This document shows positions 7,396-13,896 of a stretch of DNA of 13,896 nucleotides, one piece after another. The stretch spans positions 1 to 13,896 of the forward strand of contig CALMWI010000396.1 in the NCBI GenBank assembly GCA_937873545.1, read 5' to 3'. Origin of the DNA: an uncultured bacterium (GTDB taxonomy: Bacteria; UBA4055). Under the pieces are notes generated by a model. It did no database searches. It saw nothing but the letters and a program-made list of their open reading frames with translations, and had not been told where the DNA came from. The position numbers were made by a program, and so were the translations under genes. Each line of letters starts with the position of its first letter. Position 1 is the stretch's first letter.

Positions 7396-7445
7396 ATGAA
7401 CAATGTTTTATACAATAACATCACACATAACAACCTGTCCTCCGT
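7381..7445 (+). promoter_or_regulatory. Putative riboswitch expression platform: alternative 8-bp helix
   Basis: ACGGAGGA (7381-7388, aptamer 3' strand) is the exact reverse complement of TCCTCCGT (7438-7445). Pairing would compete with the TPP-bound aptamer fold and would bury the GGAGG. The loop would be 49 nt. The TCCTCC is also anti-Shine-Dalgarno-like, but pairs only about 4 nt with the thiM GAAGGAG (7466-7472). The pairing is seen directly; its role is inferred. Confidence 0.45.
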
Positions 7446-7464
7446 GATCAATGTAAAATGTTAA
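7396..7464 (+). CDS. Possible 22-codon leader ORF in the TPP riboswitch leader
   Basis: An ATG 8 nt after a strong GGAGG (7383-7387) opens a 22-codon frame ending TAA at 7462-7464. The peptide begins MNNVLYNN and ends NVKC, with 7 asparagines in 22 residues. The stop lies 1 nt before the thiM Shine-Dalgarno (GAAGGAG, 7466-7472), an arrangement suited to translational coupling. The Shine-Dalgarno lies within the riboswitch aptamer, so TPP binding could hide it. The first 13 nt are identical to the start of the thiD2-thiE gene at 8324. The good Shine-Dalgarno could be fortuitous, since a purine-rich strand is expected at this aptamer position, so translation is a hypothesis. Confidence 0.4.
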   Translation: MNNVLYNNITHNNLSSVINVKC

Positions 7465-7482
7465 CGAAGGAGTAGAATTATC

Positions 7483-8307
7483 ATGTTCGAGAATACTTTT
7501 GACAATGTCAGAAAAAAACACCCGCTAGTGCACTGCATTACGAATTATGTGACCGTTAACGACTGCGCCAACATTCTTCTCGCAGCCGGAGCTTCGCCAA
7601 TTATGGCTGACGATATCAGTGAGGTTCGGCAGATAACCGCTATCTGTAATGCTCTGACCATTAACATCGGTACATTGAACGAAAGAACGATTAATTCAAT
7701 GCTTGAGGCAGGAAAAGAAGCAAACCGTCTCGGTCATCCTGTGATCCTTGATCCTGTGGGAGCAGGTGCATCCGCACTCAGGACAGATACAGCTTTAAGA
7801 CTGATGACTGAAATCCGCTTTACGGTTATCCGGGGTAACATTTCTGAAATAAAGACAGTTTCCAAAGGCAGCGGTACTACAAGAGGAGTTGACGCTGACG
7901 TAAGCGACGCGGTGACAGAAGAGAATCTTTCCGATGCGGTTCGTTTCGTAAAAGAAATCAGCCGTCAGAAAAAAGCAGTGATAGCCGTAACCGGCGCGAT
8001 AGATATTGTTGCAGATTCCGAAAATGCTTATGTCATCCGCAACGGACATCCGATGATGTCGAAAATCACTGGAACGGGTTGTATGCTTTCTGTTCTCGCT
8101 GCGGCATATTGCGCCGCGAATCCTGAAGATCCTCTGGGAGCTACAGCGGCGTCAGTTGCGGCAATGGGTATATGCGGCGAGATCGCTTACGAAAAAATGG
8201 TTGAAGCAAATAGCGGCACAGGAACATTCCGAATTAAACTTATAGACGCGATGAGCTGTCTTGACGCGGATACTTTCCAAAATAGGATCAAAGTTGAGAG
8301 CAGATAA
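7483..8307 (+). CDS. thiM: Hydroxyethylthiazole kinase
   Basis: A 274-residue cytoplasmic kinase that phosphorylates 4-methyl-5-(2-hydroxyethyl)thiazole (THZ), salvaging the thiazole half of thiamine. Family signatures are HCITNYVTVNDCAN (17-30), GASPIMADD (36-44), the DPVGAGAS loop (90-97), RGNISEI (117-123) and the anion-hole and catalytic motif GTGCMLS (197-203) with C200. Length matches the family (about 265-275). The start has GAAGGAG 10 nt upstream. It is the first full gene behind the TPP riboswitch and is followed after 16 nt by the thiD2-thiE fusion. With no thiG/S/H in the window, the thiazole may come from salvage only, but genes elsewhere cannot be excluded. Confidence 0.96.
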   Translation: MFENTFDNVRKKHPLVHCITNYVTVNDCANILLAAGASPIMADDISEVRQITAICNALTINIGTLNERTINSMLEAGKEANRLGHPVILDPVGAGASALRTDTALRLMTEIRFTVIRGNISEIKTVSKGSGTTRGVDADVSDAVTEENLSDAVRFVKEISRQKKAVIAVTGAIDIVADSENAYVIRNGHPMMSKITGTGCMLSVLAAAYCAANPEDPLGATAASVAAMGICGEIAYEKMVEANSGTGTFRIKLIDAMSCLDADTFQNRIKVESR

Positions 8308-8323
8308 TTTGTAAAGGTTAATT

Positions 8324-9376
8324 ATGAACAATGTTTACAGGATAATAGACGCGAATTCTAACAGAATTTCGGAAGGTTTAAGAACTCTTGAGGATTTTTT
8401 CAGGTTCGCTTCGCCCGATAAACAAATTAACGAGAAGCTTAGGGATTTAAGACATCATGTTAGAGGTGCTCTGAAGGAATTCGACAGCATGATGATTTCA
8501 AGCCGGGATTCATTGAACGATAACGGGCTTGTCCTGTCACAATTATCAGATATTGACAGGCGATCCTCCCGGAAAGAATTCATTACTGCGAATTTTAAAA
8601 GAATTGAGGAAGCCTTAAGAAGCATCGAGGAAAACCTTAAACTAACAGGCAAAAATGAGAAGTCAAAATTTATTGAATCTTTAAGATTTTCGGTTTACGA
8701 ACTCGAGAAACAGGCTCTTTCTAAGATCATTAAAAGAATACCGGCAGGTATTTACGGCATTACAGCGGAAGAGTTCTCGAAAGGAAGATCGAATTTATTC
8801 GTGGCGAAAGAAATGATCTCCGCAGGAATCAATATTATACAATACAGGGAAAAGGAAGAGAGAAAATCCAGAAATACTATGCTTCAAGAATGCCGCGAAA
8901 TAAGAAAGATGACCCGTGACGCAGGCGCAATGTTCATAGTCAATGATTATCTTGATATTGCTTTATTGTCAGAAGCTGACGGGATACACTGCGGACAGAC
9001 CGATCTTTCTGTATCGGAAATAAGACAGCTTAGTTCTGATCTGATGATAGGTATTTCGACAGAAACGCAGGATCAGGGAAAAAAAGCTGTGCTTGACGGT
9101 GCTGATTATATCGGAATAGGTCCGATATTTAAAACCGGAACGAAAAAGGATGCCGCCGACCCTGTCGGCCTGAATTATCTAAAATATGCGGCTCAGAATA
9201 TAAATATCCCCTTTGTGGCTATAGGAGGGATCAAGGCGCATAATCTAGAACAGGTTTTGATGACCGGAACTTCATCTATAGCTATTATTACCGATATCAC
9301 AGAAGCGGATGACATAAAAGCAAAAATCTCTTCTCTTAACGAAATTATAAGAAAATATAACAAAACTACGGAATAG
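8324..9376 (+). CDS. thiE: ThiD2-ThiE fusion: HMP-P kinase / thiamine-phosphate synthase
   Basis: A 350-residue two-domain protein. Residues 1-130 match the ThiD2 family (once an unnamed domain N-terminal to ThiE): RIIDANSNRISEGLRTLED at 6-24, LRHHVR at 42-47 and NFKRIEEALRSIEE at 90-103. ThiD2 phosphorylates HMP-phosphate to HMP-diphosphate and, unlike ThiD, does not accept free HMP. Residues about 140-345 are ThiE, which joins HMP-PP to thiazole phosphate. Its motifs are GIYGIT, QYREK (173-177), VNDYLDIALLSEADGIHCGQ (206-225), GPIFKTGTK (266-274) and FVAIGGI. The fusion thus carries out two successive steps. It starts 16 nt after thiM with an AAAGG site and ends 3 nt before thiC. No separate thiD is present, consistent with ThiD2 taking its place. 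Confidence 0.93.
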   Translation: MNNVYRIIDANSNRISEGLRTLEDFFRFASPDKQINEKLRDLRHHVRGALKEFDSMMISSRDSLNDNGLVLSQLSDIDRRSSRKEFITANFKRIEEALRSIEENLKLTGKNEKSKFIESLRFSVYELEKQALSKIIKRIPAGIYGITAEEFSKGRSNLFVAKEMISAGINIIQYREKEERKSRNTMLQECREIRKMTRDAGAMFIVNDYLDIALLSEADGIHCGQTDLSVSEIRQLSSDLMIGISTETQDQGKKAVLDGADYIGIGPIFKTGTKKDAADPVGLNYLKYAAQNINIPFVAIGGIKAHNLEQVLMTGTSSIAIITDITEADDIKAKISSLNEIIRKYNKTTE

Positions 9377-9379
9377 AAA

Positions 9380-10672
9380 ATGAATTATACTACTCAGATG
9401 GATGCTGCCTCTAAAGGTATCTTAACAGCTCAGATGAAGGATGTTCTGGCATCGGAAAAAATAACCGAACAGGAACTACTTAAATTAATGTCCGAAGGCA
9501 AAATAGTTGTACCTGCCAATAAAAATCATAAGAACCTTAAAGGAATCGGAATCGGTAAAAGCCTGAAAACGAAAGTGAATGTAAACCTGGGAGTATCAAA
9601 GGATTGCTTTAATCTTGATATGGAAATGAAAAAAGTTAATGCAGCGCTCGAGATGAAAACAGACGCGATTATGGACTTAAGCACATTTGGCGATACTCAG
9701 GCTTTTAGAAAAAAACTTGTCGAAACATCTCCGGTTATGCTCGGAACAGTTCCGATCTATGATACTGTTAGGCAGTACATAAATAAACCGATAAAAGATA
9801 TAACTGTTGACGAATGGTTCGAGATCACTAAAAGACACATTGACGACGGGATCGATTTTCTGACTATCCATGCCGGACTTACAAGAGAAGTCGTTAAGCG
9901 CGTAAAAAGCAACCGCAGGCTGACCCATGTCGTATCCCGCGGCGGCTCAATATTAATGGAATGGATGGAAGAGAATAATGCTGAAAATCCTTTCTACGAA
10001 CATTTCGAAAGACTTCTCGATCTTTGCGAAGAATCAGATGTGACTTTAAGCCTCGGTGACGGCTTGAGACCCGGCTGTTTAAAAGACAGTACTGATGCTC
10101 CCCAGATACAGGAACTCATAATGCTGGGGGAACTTACCAAGCAGGCGTGGAACAGAAAAGTCCAGGTAATGATAGAAGGCCCCGGACATGTTCCGCTTAA
10201 TGAGATCATTTCGAATATGCAGATACAGAAAAAACTCTGCCACGGAGCGCCGTTCTATGTTCTCGGCCCGCTTGTGACAGATATCGCGCCAGGCTATGAT
10301 CATATCACATCAGCAATAGGCGGAGCATTGGCAGCGGCAAATGGGGCAAATTTTCTTTGTTATGTCACTCCGGCTGAGCATCTAAGATTACCTGATCTTA
10401 ACGATATGAAAGAAGGTATCATAGCTTCCAGAATAGCGGCTCATGCAGCAGACATAGCCAACGGACTTCCCGGAGCAATGGACTGGGATAATGAAATGAG
10501 CAAAGCCCGTCATGATCTTGACTGGAAAAAGCAGATAGAATTATCAATAGATCCCGAAAAAGCGAAAAGATACCGTGAATCGGCACAACCCATTGATGAA
10601 GATGTATGTTCGATGTGTGGCGAATTCTGCGCGGTCAAAAGAAGCAACAGGGTGCTGGACGGGAAAAAATAA
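9380..10672 (+). CDS. thiC: Phosphomethylpyrimidine synthase (short form)
   Basis: A 430-residue radical SAM enzyme that rearranges aminoimidazole ribotide (AIR) into HMP-phosphate, the pyrimidine precursor of thiamine. Recognisable segments are GVSKDCFNLDMEMKKV (71-86), DAIMDLSTFGD (95-105), GTVPIYDT (122-129), DFLTIHAG (159-166), SRGGS, SLGDGLRPGC (224-233), MIEGPGHVPLNEI (264-276) and LGPLVTDIAPGYDHITSAIG (295-314). The C-terminal cluster motif is CSMCGEFC (C410, C413, C417), spaced C-X2-C-X3-C. The long enteric ThiC has one more residue before the last cysteine, while the shorter spacing is as I recall it in short, mostly anaerobe and archaeal ThiC. The protein lacks the extra N-terminal region of the roughly 630-residue E. 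coli enzyme. It begins 3 nt after the upstream stop with no strong Shine-Dalgarno, so translational coupling is likely. Confidence 0.97.
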   Translation: MNYTTQMDAASKGILTAQMKDVLASEKITEQELLKLMSEGKIVVPANKNHKNLKGIGIGKSLKTKVNVNLGVSKDCFNLDMEMKKVNAALEMKTDAIMDLSTFGDTQAFRKKLVETSPVMLGTVPIYDTVRQYINKPIKDITVDEWFEITKRHIDDGIDFLTIHAGLTREVVKRVKSNRRLTHVVSRGGSILMEWMEENNAENPFYEHFERLLDLCEESDVTLSLGDGLRPGCLKDSTDAPQIQELIMLGELTKQAWNRKVQVMIEGPGHVPLNEIISNMQIQKKLCHGAPFYVLGPLVTDIAPGYDHITSAIGGALAAANGANFLCYVTPAEHLRLPDLNDMKEGIIASRIAAHAADIANGLPGAMDWDNEMSKARHDLDWKKQIELSIDPEKAKRYRESAQPIDEDVCSMCGEFCAVKRSNRVLDGKK

Positions 10673-10673
10673 C

Positions 10674-12218
10674 ATGTTCAACGATAAACACATGACAATT
10701 CCAGTAATCCTCTCAGGACTGATCCTCGGAATATGCTTTCCGCCTTTTGTAAGCACATATGCAGTATTACTGCTTTTGCTGCCGTTCATTCATTCTATTT
10801 ATCTGATGCCTGAAAGATCGGCAAAATTCGGTTTTCTTTTCGGGTTTTCTATGTCAGTTACCGCTTTGTACTGGATATTTTCAAATGCCGGAGCGGATGC
10901 TCTCTGGATAAAGGTAGTTTCCGGATTTGGAATGTTTGTTGTAAATGCGACATTCTATTCAATTTTCGGCCTTCTTTACAAAGCTTCGCATAAAATTTTC
11001 AGATACAAAGCGATCTGGACTGTCCCGATTTTATGGGGCGGAATGGAACATTTGATGCAGTGGGAAGAATTCGCATTCCCATGGACATTGCTCGCTCATT
11101 TATTTACCGGTAAGACTAAGTTTATTCAGATAGCGGAATTTACCGGAGTGATCTCCGTTTCGATGATAATGATCTTCATTTCTGTACTTTTGTATCTCGG
11201 TCTGAAATACTTTTCTGAAAAAAATTATTTCGCGGCTTCTGTCAGAATTCAGTCAGCTTTATTTGTAACAATCGGACTTGTTCTGTTAGGCCATTTCAGA
11301 ATCGCGTATATTGATAATAAAACCGAAAAGATGCCTTTAATAAAAGCGGCGATGATCCATCCTTCTCTTGAGATTGAAGAAAAGTGGAAATCAGAAAATT
11401 TTAATAATATCGTAAATTCTCAGCTCGCTTTGAGCGATCACTCCCTGTACGAAAATCCCGACCTTATAATATGGGGCGAAAGCAACTTCCCCAAATACCT
11501 GGAAAACAATCCTTCCTTCATGAGAGATTTTATTCTCTACAGCGCAAATAAAAAAGTTGATCTCTGTATCGGTTCTCTCGGTTATGATTATTTCCCTGAA
11601 ACCGAAGCTTTCAACAAATACAACAGTGTGTTCTTTTTTGATCAGAATAAAAATGTTTCCAGATATGACAAACGGAAGCTCGTTCCTTTTGGAGAAAGAT
11701 TCCCGCTCTCACAACATCTGACTTTTCTTGAGGAGATCTCATTGGGTCAGGCGAATTTTGATAAAGGCACAAATTCTAAGCCATTCGAAATGTCGAACGG
11801 TCATAAATTCAGCTCAAACATCTGCTACGAAGGAGTATTCCCTTATTATAACGCAATGATGGTGAGGAACGGTTCTGAATTCATTGTAAATGTTTCAAAT
11901 GACGCATGGTATGAAGGTTCAAAGCAGATATATCAGCACAGCAGATTCACAGTCTTCAGGGCGATCGAGAACAGAAGAAGCATAGTCAGGCTGGCAAATA
12001 AAGCTGAAAACTCGGTTTTCTTACCTTCAGGCGAACAGAAAATACTTTTTGATCATGCCGGAAGCCTGTACAAAGTCGTTGATGTTCCGATGAACAATGA
12101 ACTGACTTTATTCACAAAATACGGATACTGGTTCGCCCGGTTAATCATATTGCTTAACTCTGCGATCCTTGTACTCGCCTTAATAATGTATGCTAAAGAT
12201 AAAACAGGAAAAAAATGA
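10674..12218 (+). CDS. lnt: Apolipoprotein N-acyltransferase
   Basis: A 514-residue inner-membrane enzyme that adds the third acyl chain to the N-terminal cysteine of lipoproteins. The N-terminal 210 residues hold several hydrophobic helices (about 8-44, 51-70, 80-101, 113-125, 153-178, 195-208), and a last helix lies at 486-506. The periplasmic nitrilase domain shows the Glu-Lys-Cys triad: E269 in LIIWGES (usually WPE), K333 in YDKRKLVPFGE and C384 in SNICYE. NDAWYEG and RAIENRRSIVRLANKAENS follow, the last deviating from the usual NTG. I chose the ATG at 10674, 1 nt after the thiC stop; an in-frame start at 10575 would lie entirely inside thiC and add a non-hydrophobic extension. It overlaps thiI by 4 nt (ATGA). 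It implies a diderm cell. Confidence 0.93.
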   Translation: MFNDKHMTIPVILSGLILGICFPPFVSTYAVLLLLLPFIHSIYLMPERSAKFGFLFGFSMSVTALYWIFSNAGADALWIKVVSGFGMFVVNATFYSIFGLLYKASHKIFRYKAIWTVPILWGGMEHLMQWEEFAFPWTLLAHLFTGKTKFIQIAEFTGVISVSMIMIFISVLLYLGLKYFSEKNYFAASVRIQSALFVTIGLVLLGHFRIAYIDNKTEKMPLIKAAMIHPSLEIEEKWKSENFNNIVNSQLALSDHSLYENPDLIIWGESNFPKYLENNPSFMRDFILYSANKKVDLCIGSLGYDYFPETEAFNKYNSVFFFDQNKNVSRYDKRKLVPFGERFPLSQHLTFLEEISLGQANFDKGTNSKPFEMSNGHKFSSNICYEGVFPYYNAMMVRNGSEFIVNVSNDAWYEGSKQIYQHSRFTVFRAIENRRSIVRLANKAENSVFLPSGEQKILFDHAGSLYKVVDVPMNNELTLFTKYGYWFARLIILLNSAILVLALIMYAKDKTGKK

Positions 12219-13390
12219 AAATCATATACCTCCTAAAATACGGCGAGCTGATGCTGAAGAAAAAGAATAAAAAATTCTTTGAAGATATGGTTATAAAAAA
12301 CTGCCTCTCGATTTTAAGGGAACACAAAATAAAGAAAATTAAGCTGTTCGGAAGATTTCTTCTTGAGGCCGAAGTCGAAAATGAAGCCGAGAAGGATGTT
12401 ATCACGCATAAGCTAAGTACAAGAATCTTCGGGATAACGAGCGTGAGCCCGGGAAATGTGATAGATACCGATTATAAGAAAACATCTGAAGAATGTATAA
12501 AACAGGCTGAAATAGTGATTAATTCCGAGAATCCTGTCACTTTCAAAGTTGACGTAAACAGGCCTTTCAAGAATGTCGAGATGACATCAATTGAATATGC
12601 AGGTGAGCTCGGAGGAGACATACTTGATAAATTCCCTCATCTGAAAGTGAAACTTAAAGACCCCGACATGACGATATATGTCGAAATACTTCAGGATTTC
12701 ACTATCGTTTATTCAAAAAAATATAACTGCCTCAGAGGCTTGCCTGTCGGTTCTTCCGGCAAAGTAGGTCTTCTTCTGTCCGGCGGCATTGACTCTCCGG
12801 TGGCAGGTTATCTTGCTCAGAAAAGAGGCTGCTATCTGAACTGCATATATTTTCATTCCCCACCCCACACATCTCAAAAAGCGAAAGATAAAGTATTTGA
12901 ACTGGCTAAAAAACTGCTCGGTTATCAGAGCCATATCAGAATATTTACAGTTAATTTCACAGAGACGCAACTGATGTTCAAAAAATATACTGACGAGCAG
13001 TATTTCGTAGTTCTCGGCAGGCGAATGATGATGCGCATAGCTAACGAGATCGCGAGAAAATACGAATTCAAGGCCTTAATAACAGGAGAGAACCTGGGTC
13101 AGGTATCAAGTCAGACTCTGGAAAATCTGCACTGCATAAATTCCGTTGCCGAGCTGCCGGTTTTAAGACCTCTTTTGACCTACGACAAAGAAGAAACGAT
13201 CGAAATTGCCCGTAAAATAGGCACGTTCGATATTTCAATTCTGCCTTATGACGACTGCTGCACACTTTTTCTTCCGCCGAACCCCAACACAAGATCAAAG
13301 GTGTATAATCTGGAAAAGGAAGAATCTAAACTGGATTATCAGAAAATAGTAGAAAAAGCTGTTGAATCTGTTGAGATAATTGATTTATAA
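12215..13390 (+). CDS. thiI: tRNA 4-thiouridine synthase ThiI, without rhodanese domain
   Basis: A 391-residue cytoplasmic enzyme that adenylates U8 of tRNA and transfers sulfur to make 4-thiouridine. The order is an N-terminal ferredoxin-like part (1-60, with LLKYGELMLKKKN), the THUMP domain (about 60-165) and the PP-loop AANH domain with SGGIDSPVAGY (189-199). TGENLGQVSSQTLENL (290-305) follows, then the C-terminal PYDDCC (344-349) with the conserved cysteine. It stops there: the E. coli enzyme has an extra rhodanese domain, which in Salmonella is sufficient for thiazole synthesis, whereas Bacillus subtilis ThiI is short like this one. So the main role here is probably tRNA modification. 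The ATG overlaps the lnt stop (ATGA), indicating coupled translation. It is the last gene of the thi transcript. Confidence 0.95.
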   Translation: MKIIYLLKYGELMLKKKNKKFFEDMVIKNCLSILREHKIKKIKLFGRFLLEAEVENEAEKDVITHKLSTRIFGITSVSPGNVIDTDYKKTSEECIKQAEIVINSENPVTFKVDVNRPFKNVEMTSIEYAGELGGDILDKFPHLKVKLKDPDMTIYVEILQDFTIVYSKKYNCLRGLPVGSSGKVGLLLSGGIDSPVAGYLAQKRGCYLNCIYFHSPPHTSQKAKDKVFELAKKLLGYQSHIRIFTVNFTETQLMFKKYTDEQYFVVLGRRMMMRIANEIARKYEFKALITGENLGQVSSQTLENLHCINSVAELPVLRPLLTYDKEETIEIARKIGTFDISILPYDDCCTLFLPPNPNTRSKVYNLEKEESKLDYQKIVEKAVESVEIIDL

Positions 13391-13391
13391 T
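13362..13391 (+). promoter_or_regulatory. Predicted promoter inside the 3' end of thiI
   Basis: TTGAAT (13362-13367), an 18-bp spacer and a perfect TATAAT (13386-13391) overlap the last thiI codons and stop. Transcription would begin near 13398, about 17 nt before the ATG of the small membrane protein gene at 13415 and just ahead of its AAAAGGAGG. This would allow that gene to be expressed separately from the thi operon. Confidence 0.5.
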
Positions 13392-13414
13392 ACAGTTATA
13401 AAAAGGAGGGTCTT

Positions 13415-13765
13415 ATGAGCAATGTCAGAAAATTTATTTTTCCGGGAATCTTGATCCTTATCGGGCTCGCATGGCTGTTTTCCACTCTTGACGTTTTCAG
13501 AGTGGATTATATATGGACTGTAATACTTCTGTTCATAGGAACTTCGATCCTTGCCTCAGGCGGATTCACAAAGGGTTCTTTTGTTTCAGGAATGTTCTTC
13601 ATAATTTGGGCTGTTCTATCCTTCCTGATCGACATGAAGATCATAATTGACGATGTCCTTTTCCCGCTTCTGATCGTTTCTCTCGGCGCACTTTTGCTTA
13701 TAAACAGATCCGACCTGATCCCTGTGAAGAATAAAGAAAAGAAAGAAGAAAGAAAAGAATTCTAA
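13415..13765 (+). CDS. Small four-helix membrane protein, LiaI/LiaF-TM-like
   Basis: A 116-residue protein with four hydrophobic segments (about 7-25, 31-49, 56-74 and 79-96) and a highly charged C-terminal tail rich in Lys and Glu. The opening (IFPGILILIGLAWLF) and the pairwise layout of short helices resemble the LiaI-LiaF-like transmembrane domain found in cell-envelope stress proteins. No LiaF C-terminal domain is present. The function is unknown; a membrane or envelope role is inferred from the fold only. It has a strong AAAAGGAGG Shine-Dalgarno 5 nt before the ATG, better than any in the preceding operon, and its own candidate promoter. It starts 24 nt after thiI. Confidence 0.8.
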   Translation: MSNVRKFIFPGILILIGLAWLFSTLDVFRVDYIWTVILLFIGTSILASGGFTKGSFVSGMFFIIWAVLSFLIDMKIIIDDVLFPLLIVSLGALLLINRSDLIPVKNKEKKEERKEF

Positions 13766-13896
13766 GAATTATTTAAATTATATCTTCCGAAAGTCAGTAC
13801 AAATTACATATTAGCAGAATAGGTTGGTAAATGGATTATTCCGGCAAAAAAACTATTTATGATATTATGTGATAGAATTATTTGTTTTTATTAAGG

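Noticed and set aside
7400..7480. A transcription terminator as the riboswitch expression platform
   Set aside because: No GC-rich hairpin followed by a T-run is present between the aptamer and thiM.
10575..10673. An upstream in-frame ATG that would extend lnt by 33 codons
   Set aside because: It lies entirely within the thiC coding sequence in another frame, encodes a charged stretch unlike an Lnt N-terminus, and the ATG at 10674 sits 1 nt after the thiC stop and gives a normal-length protein.
13831..13872. A 13-codon ATG frame (MDYSGKKTIYDIM) near the window end, with a 7-A run
   Set aside because: No strong ribosome binding site, stops quickly, and shifting the frame at the A run does not open a longer reading frame. 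The 13766-13896 stretch is left as noncoding.
1..13896. CRISPR arrays, tRNA or rRNA genes, insertion sequences, phage genes or toxin-antitoxin pairs
   Set aside because: No direct-repeat array, cloverleaf, transposase motif or paired small genes were seen on either strand.

Overview
The window is a fully coding, single-copy 'housekeeping' stretch of a bacterial chromosome. By eye its base composition is moderately AT-rich (around 40 % GC, not computed). A complete apolipoprotein N-acyltransferase (Lnt) points to a diderm cell envelope. Several upstream regions carry sigma70-like -35/-10 pairs with 17-18 bp spacing. The proteins are divergent versions of widespread families (short-form ThiC, ThiD2-ThiE fusion, rhodanese-less ThiI, FloA/NfeD/YbbR). 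The phylum cannot be assigned from sequence alone; an anaerobic or candidate-phylum diderm is a reasonable guess. There is no phage, IS, CRISPR, rRNA or tRNA.

Layout. 29-2175 (minus): an M18 metallo-aminopeptidase with its own promoter, and endonuclease III (nth). 2243-3130 (plus): a calcineurin-like phosphoesterase with an N-terminal export or lipoprotein-like segment, divergent from nth. 3199-7164 (minus): a membrane-associated operon reading ybbR-like, nfeD, floA, then an intrinsic terminator hairpin, then a small membrane-anchored protein of unknown function. 7165-7309 is the divergent promoter region. 7310-13390 (plus): a TPP riboswitch followed by thiM, thiD2-thiE fusion, thiC, lnt and thiI, closely packed (gaps of 16, 3 and 1 nt, then a 4-nt overlap). 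13415-13765 (plus): a four-helix LiaI/LiaF-TM-like membrane protein, with a likely promoter inside the last codons of thiI. 13766-13896 holds no supported gene.

How the genes work together. The thi cluster supplies thiamine phosphate by making the pyrimidine de novo (ThiC), phosphorylating HMP-P (ThiD2 domain), salvaging the thiazole alcohol (ThiM) and coupling the two halves (ThiE domain), under TPP feedback. No thiazole synthesis genes (thiG/S/F/H) are in the window. lnt and thiI appear to ride on the same transcript. The ybbR-nfeD-floA cluster is a membrane-organisation module.

The most interesting signal is in the riboswitch leader. The 3' strand of the aptamer contains a GGAGG placed 8 nt before an ATG that opens a 22-codon leader ORF. 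That ORF ends 1 nt before the thiM Shine-Dalgarno and spans an 8-nt exact complement of the aptamer's 3' strand. Its first 13 nt are identical to the first 13 nt of the thiD2-thiE gene. This suggests either a translated switch element or the scar of a gene insertion.
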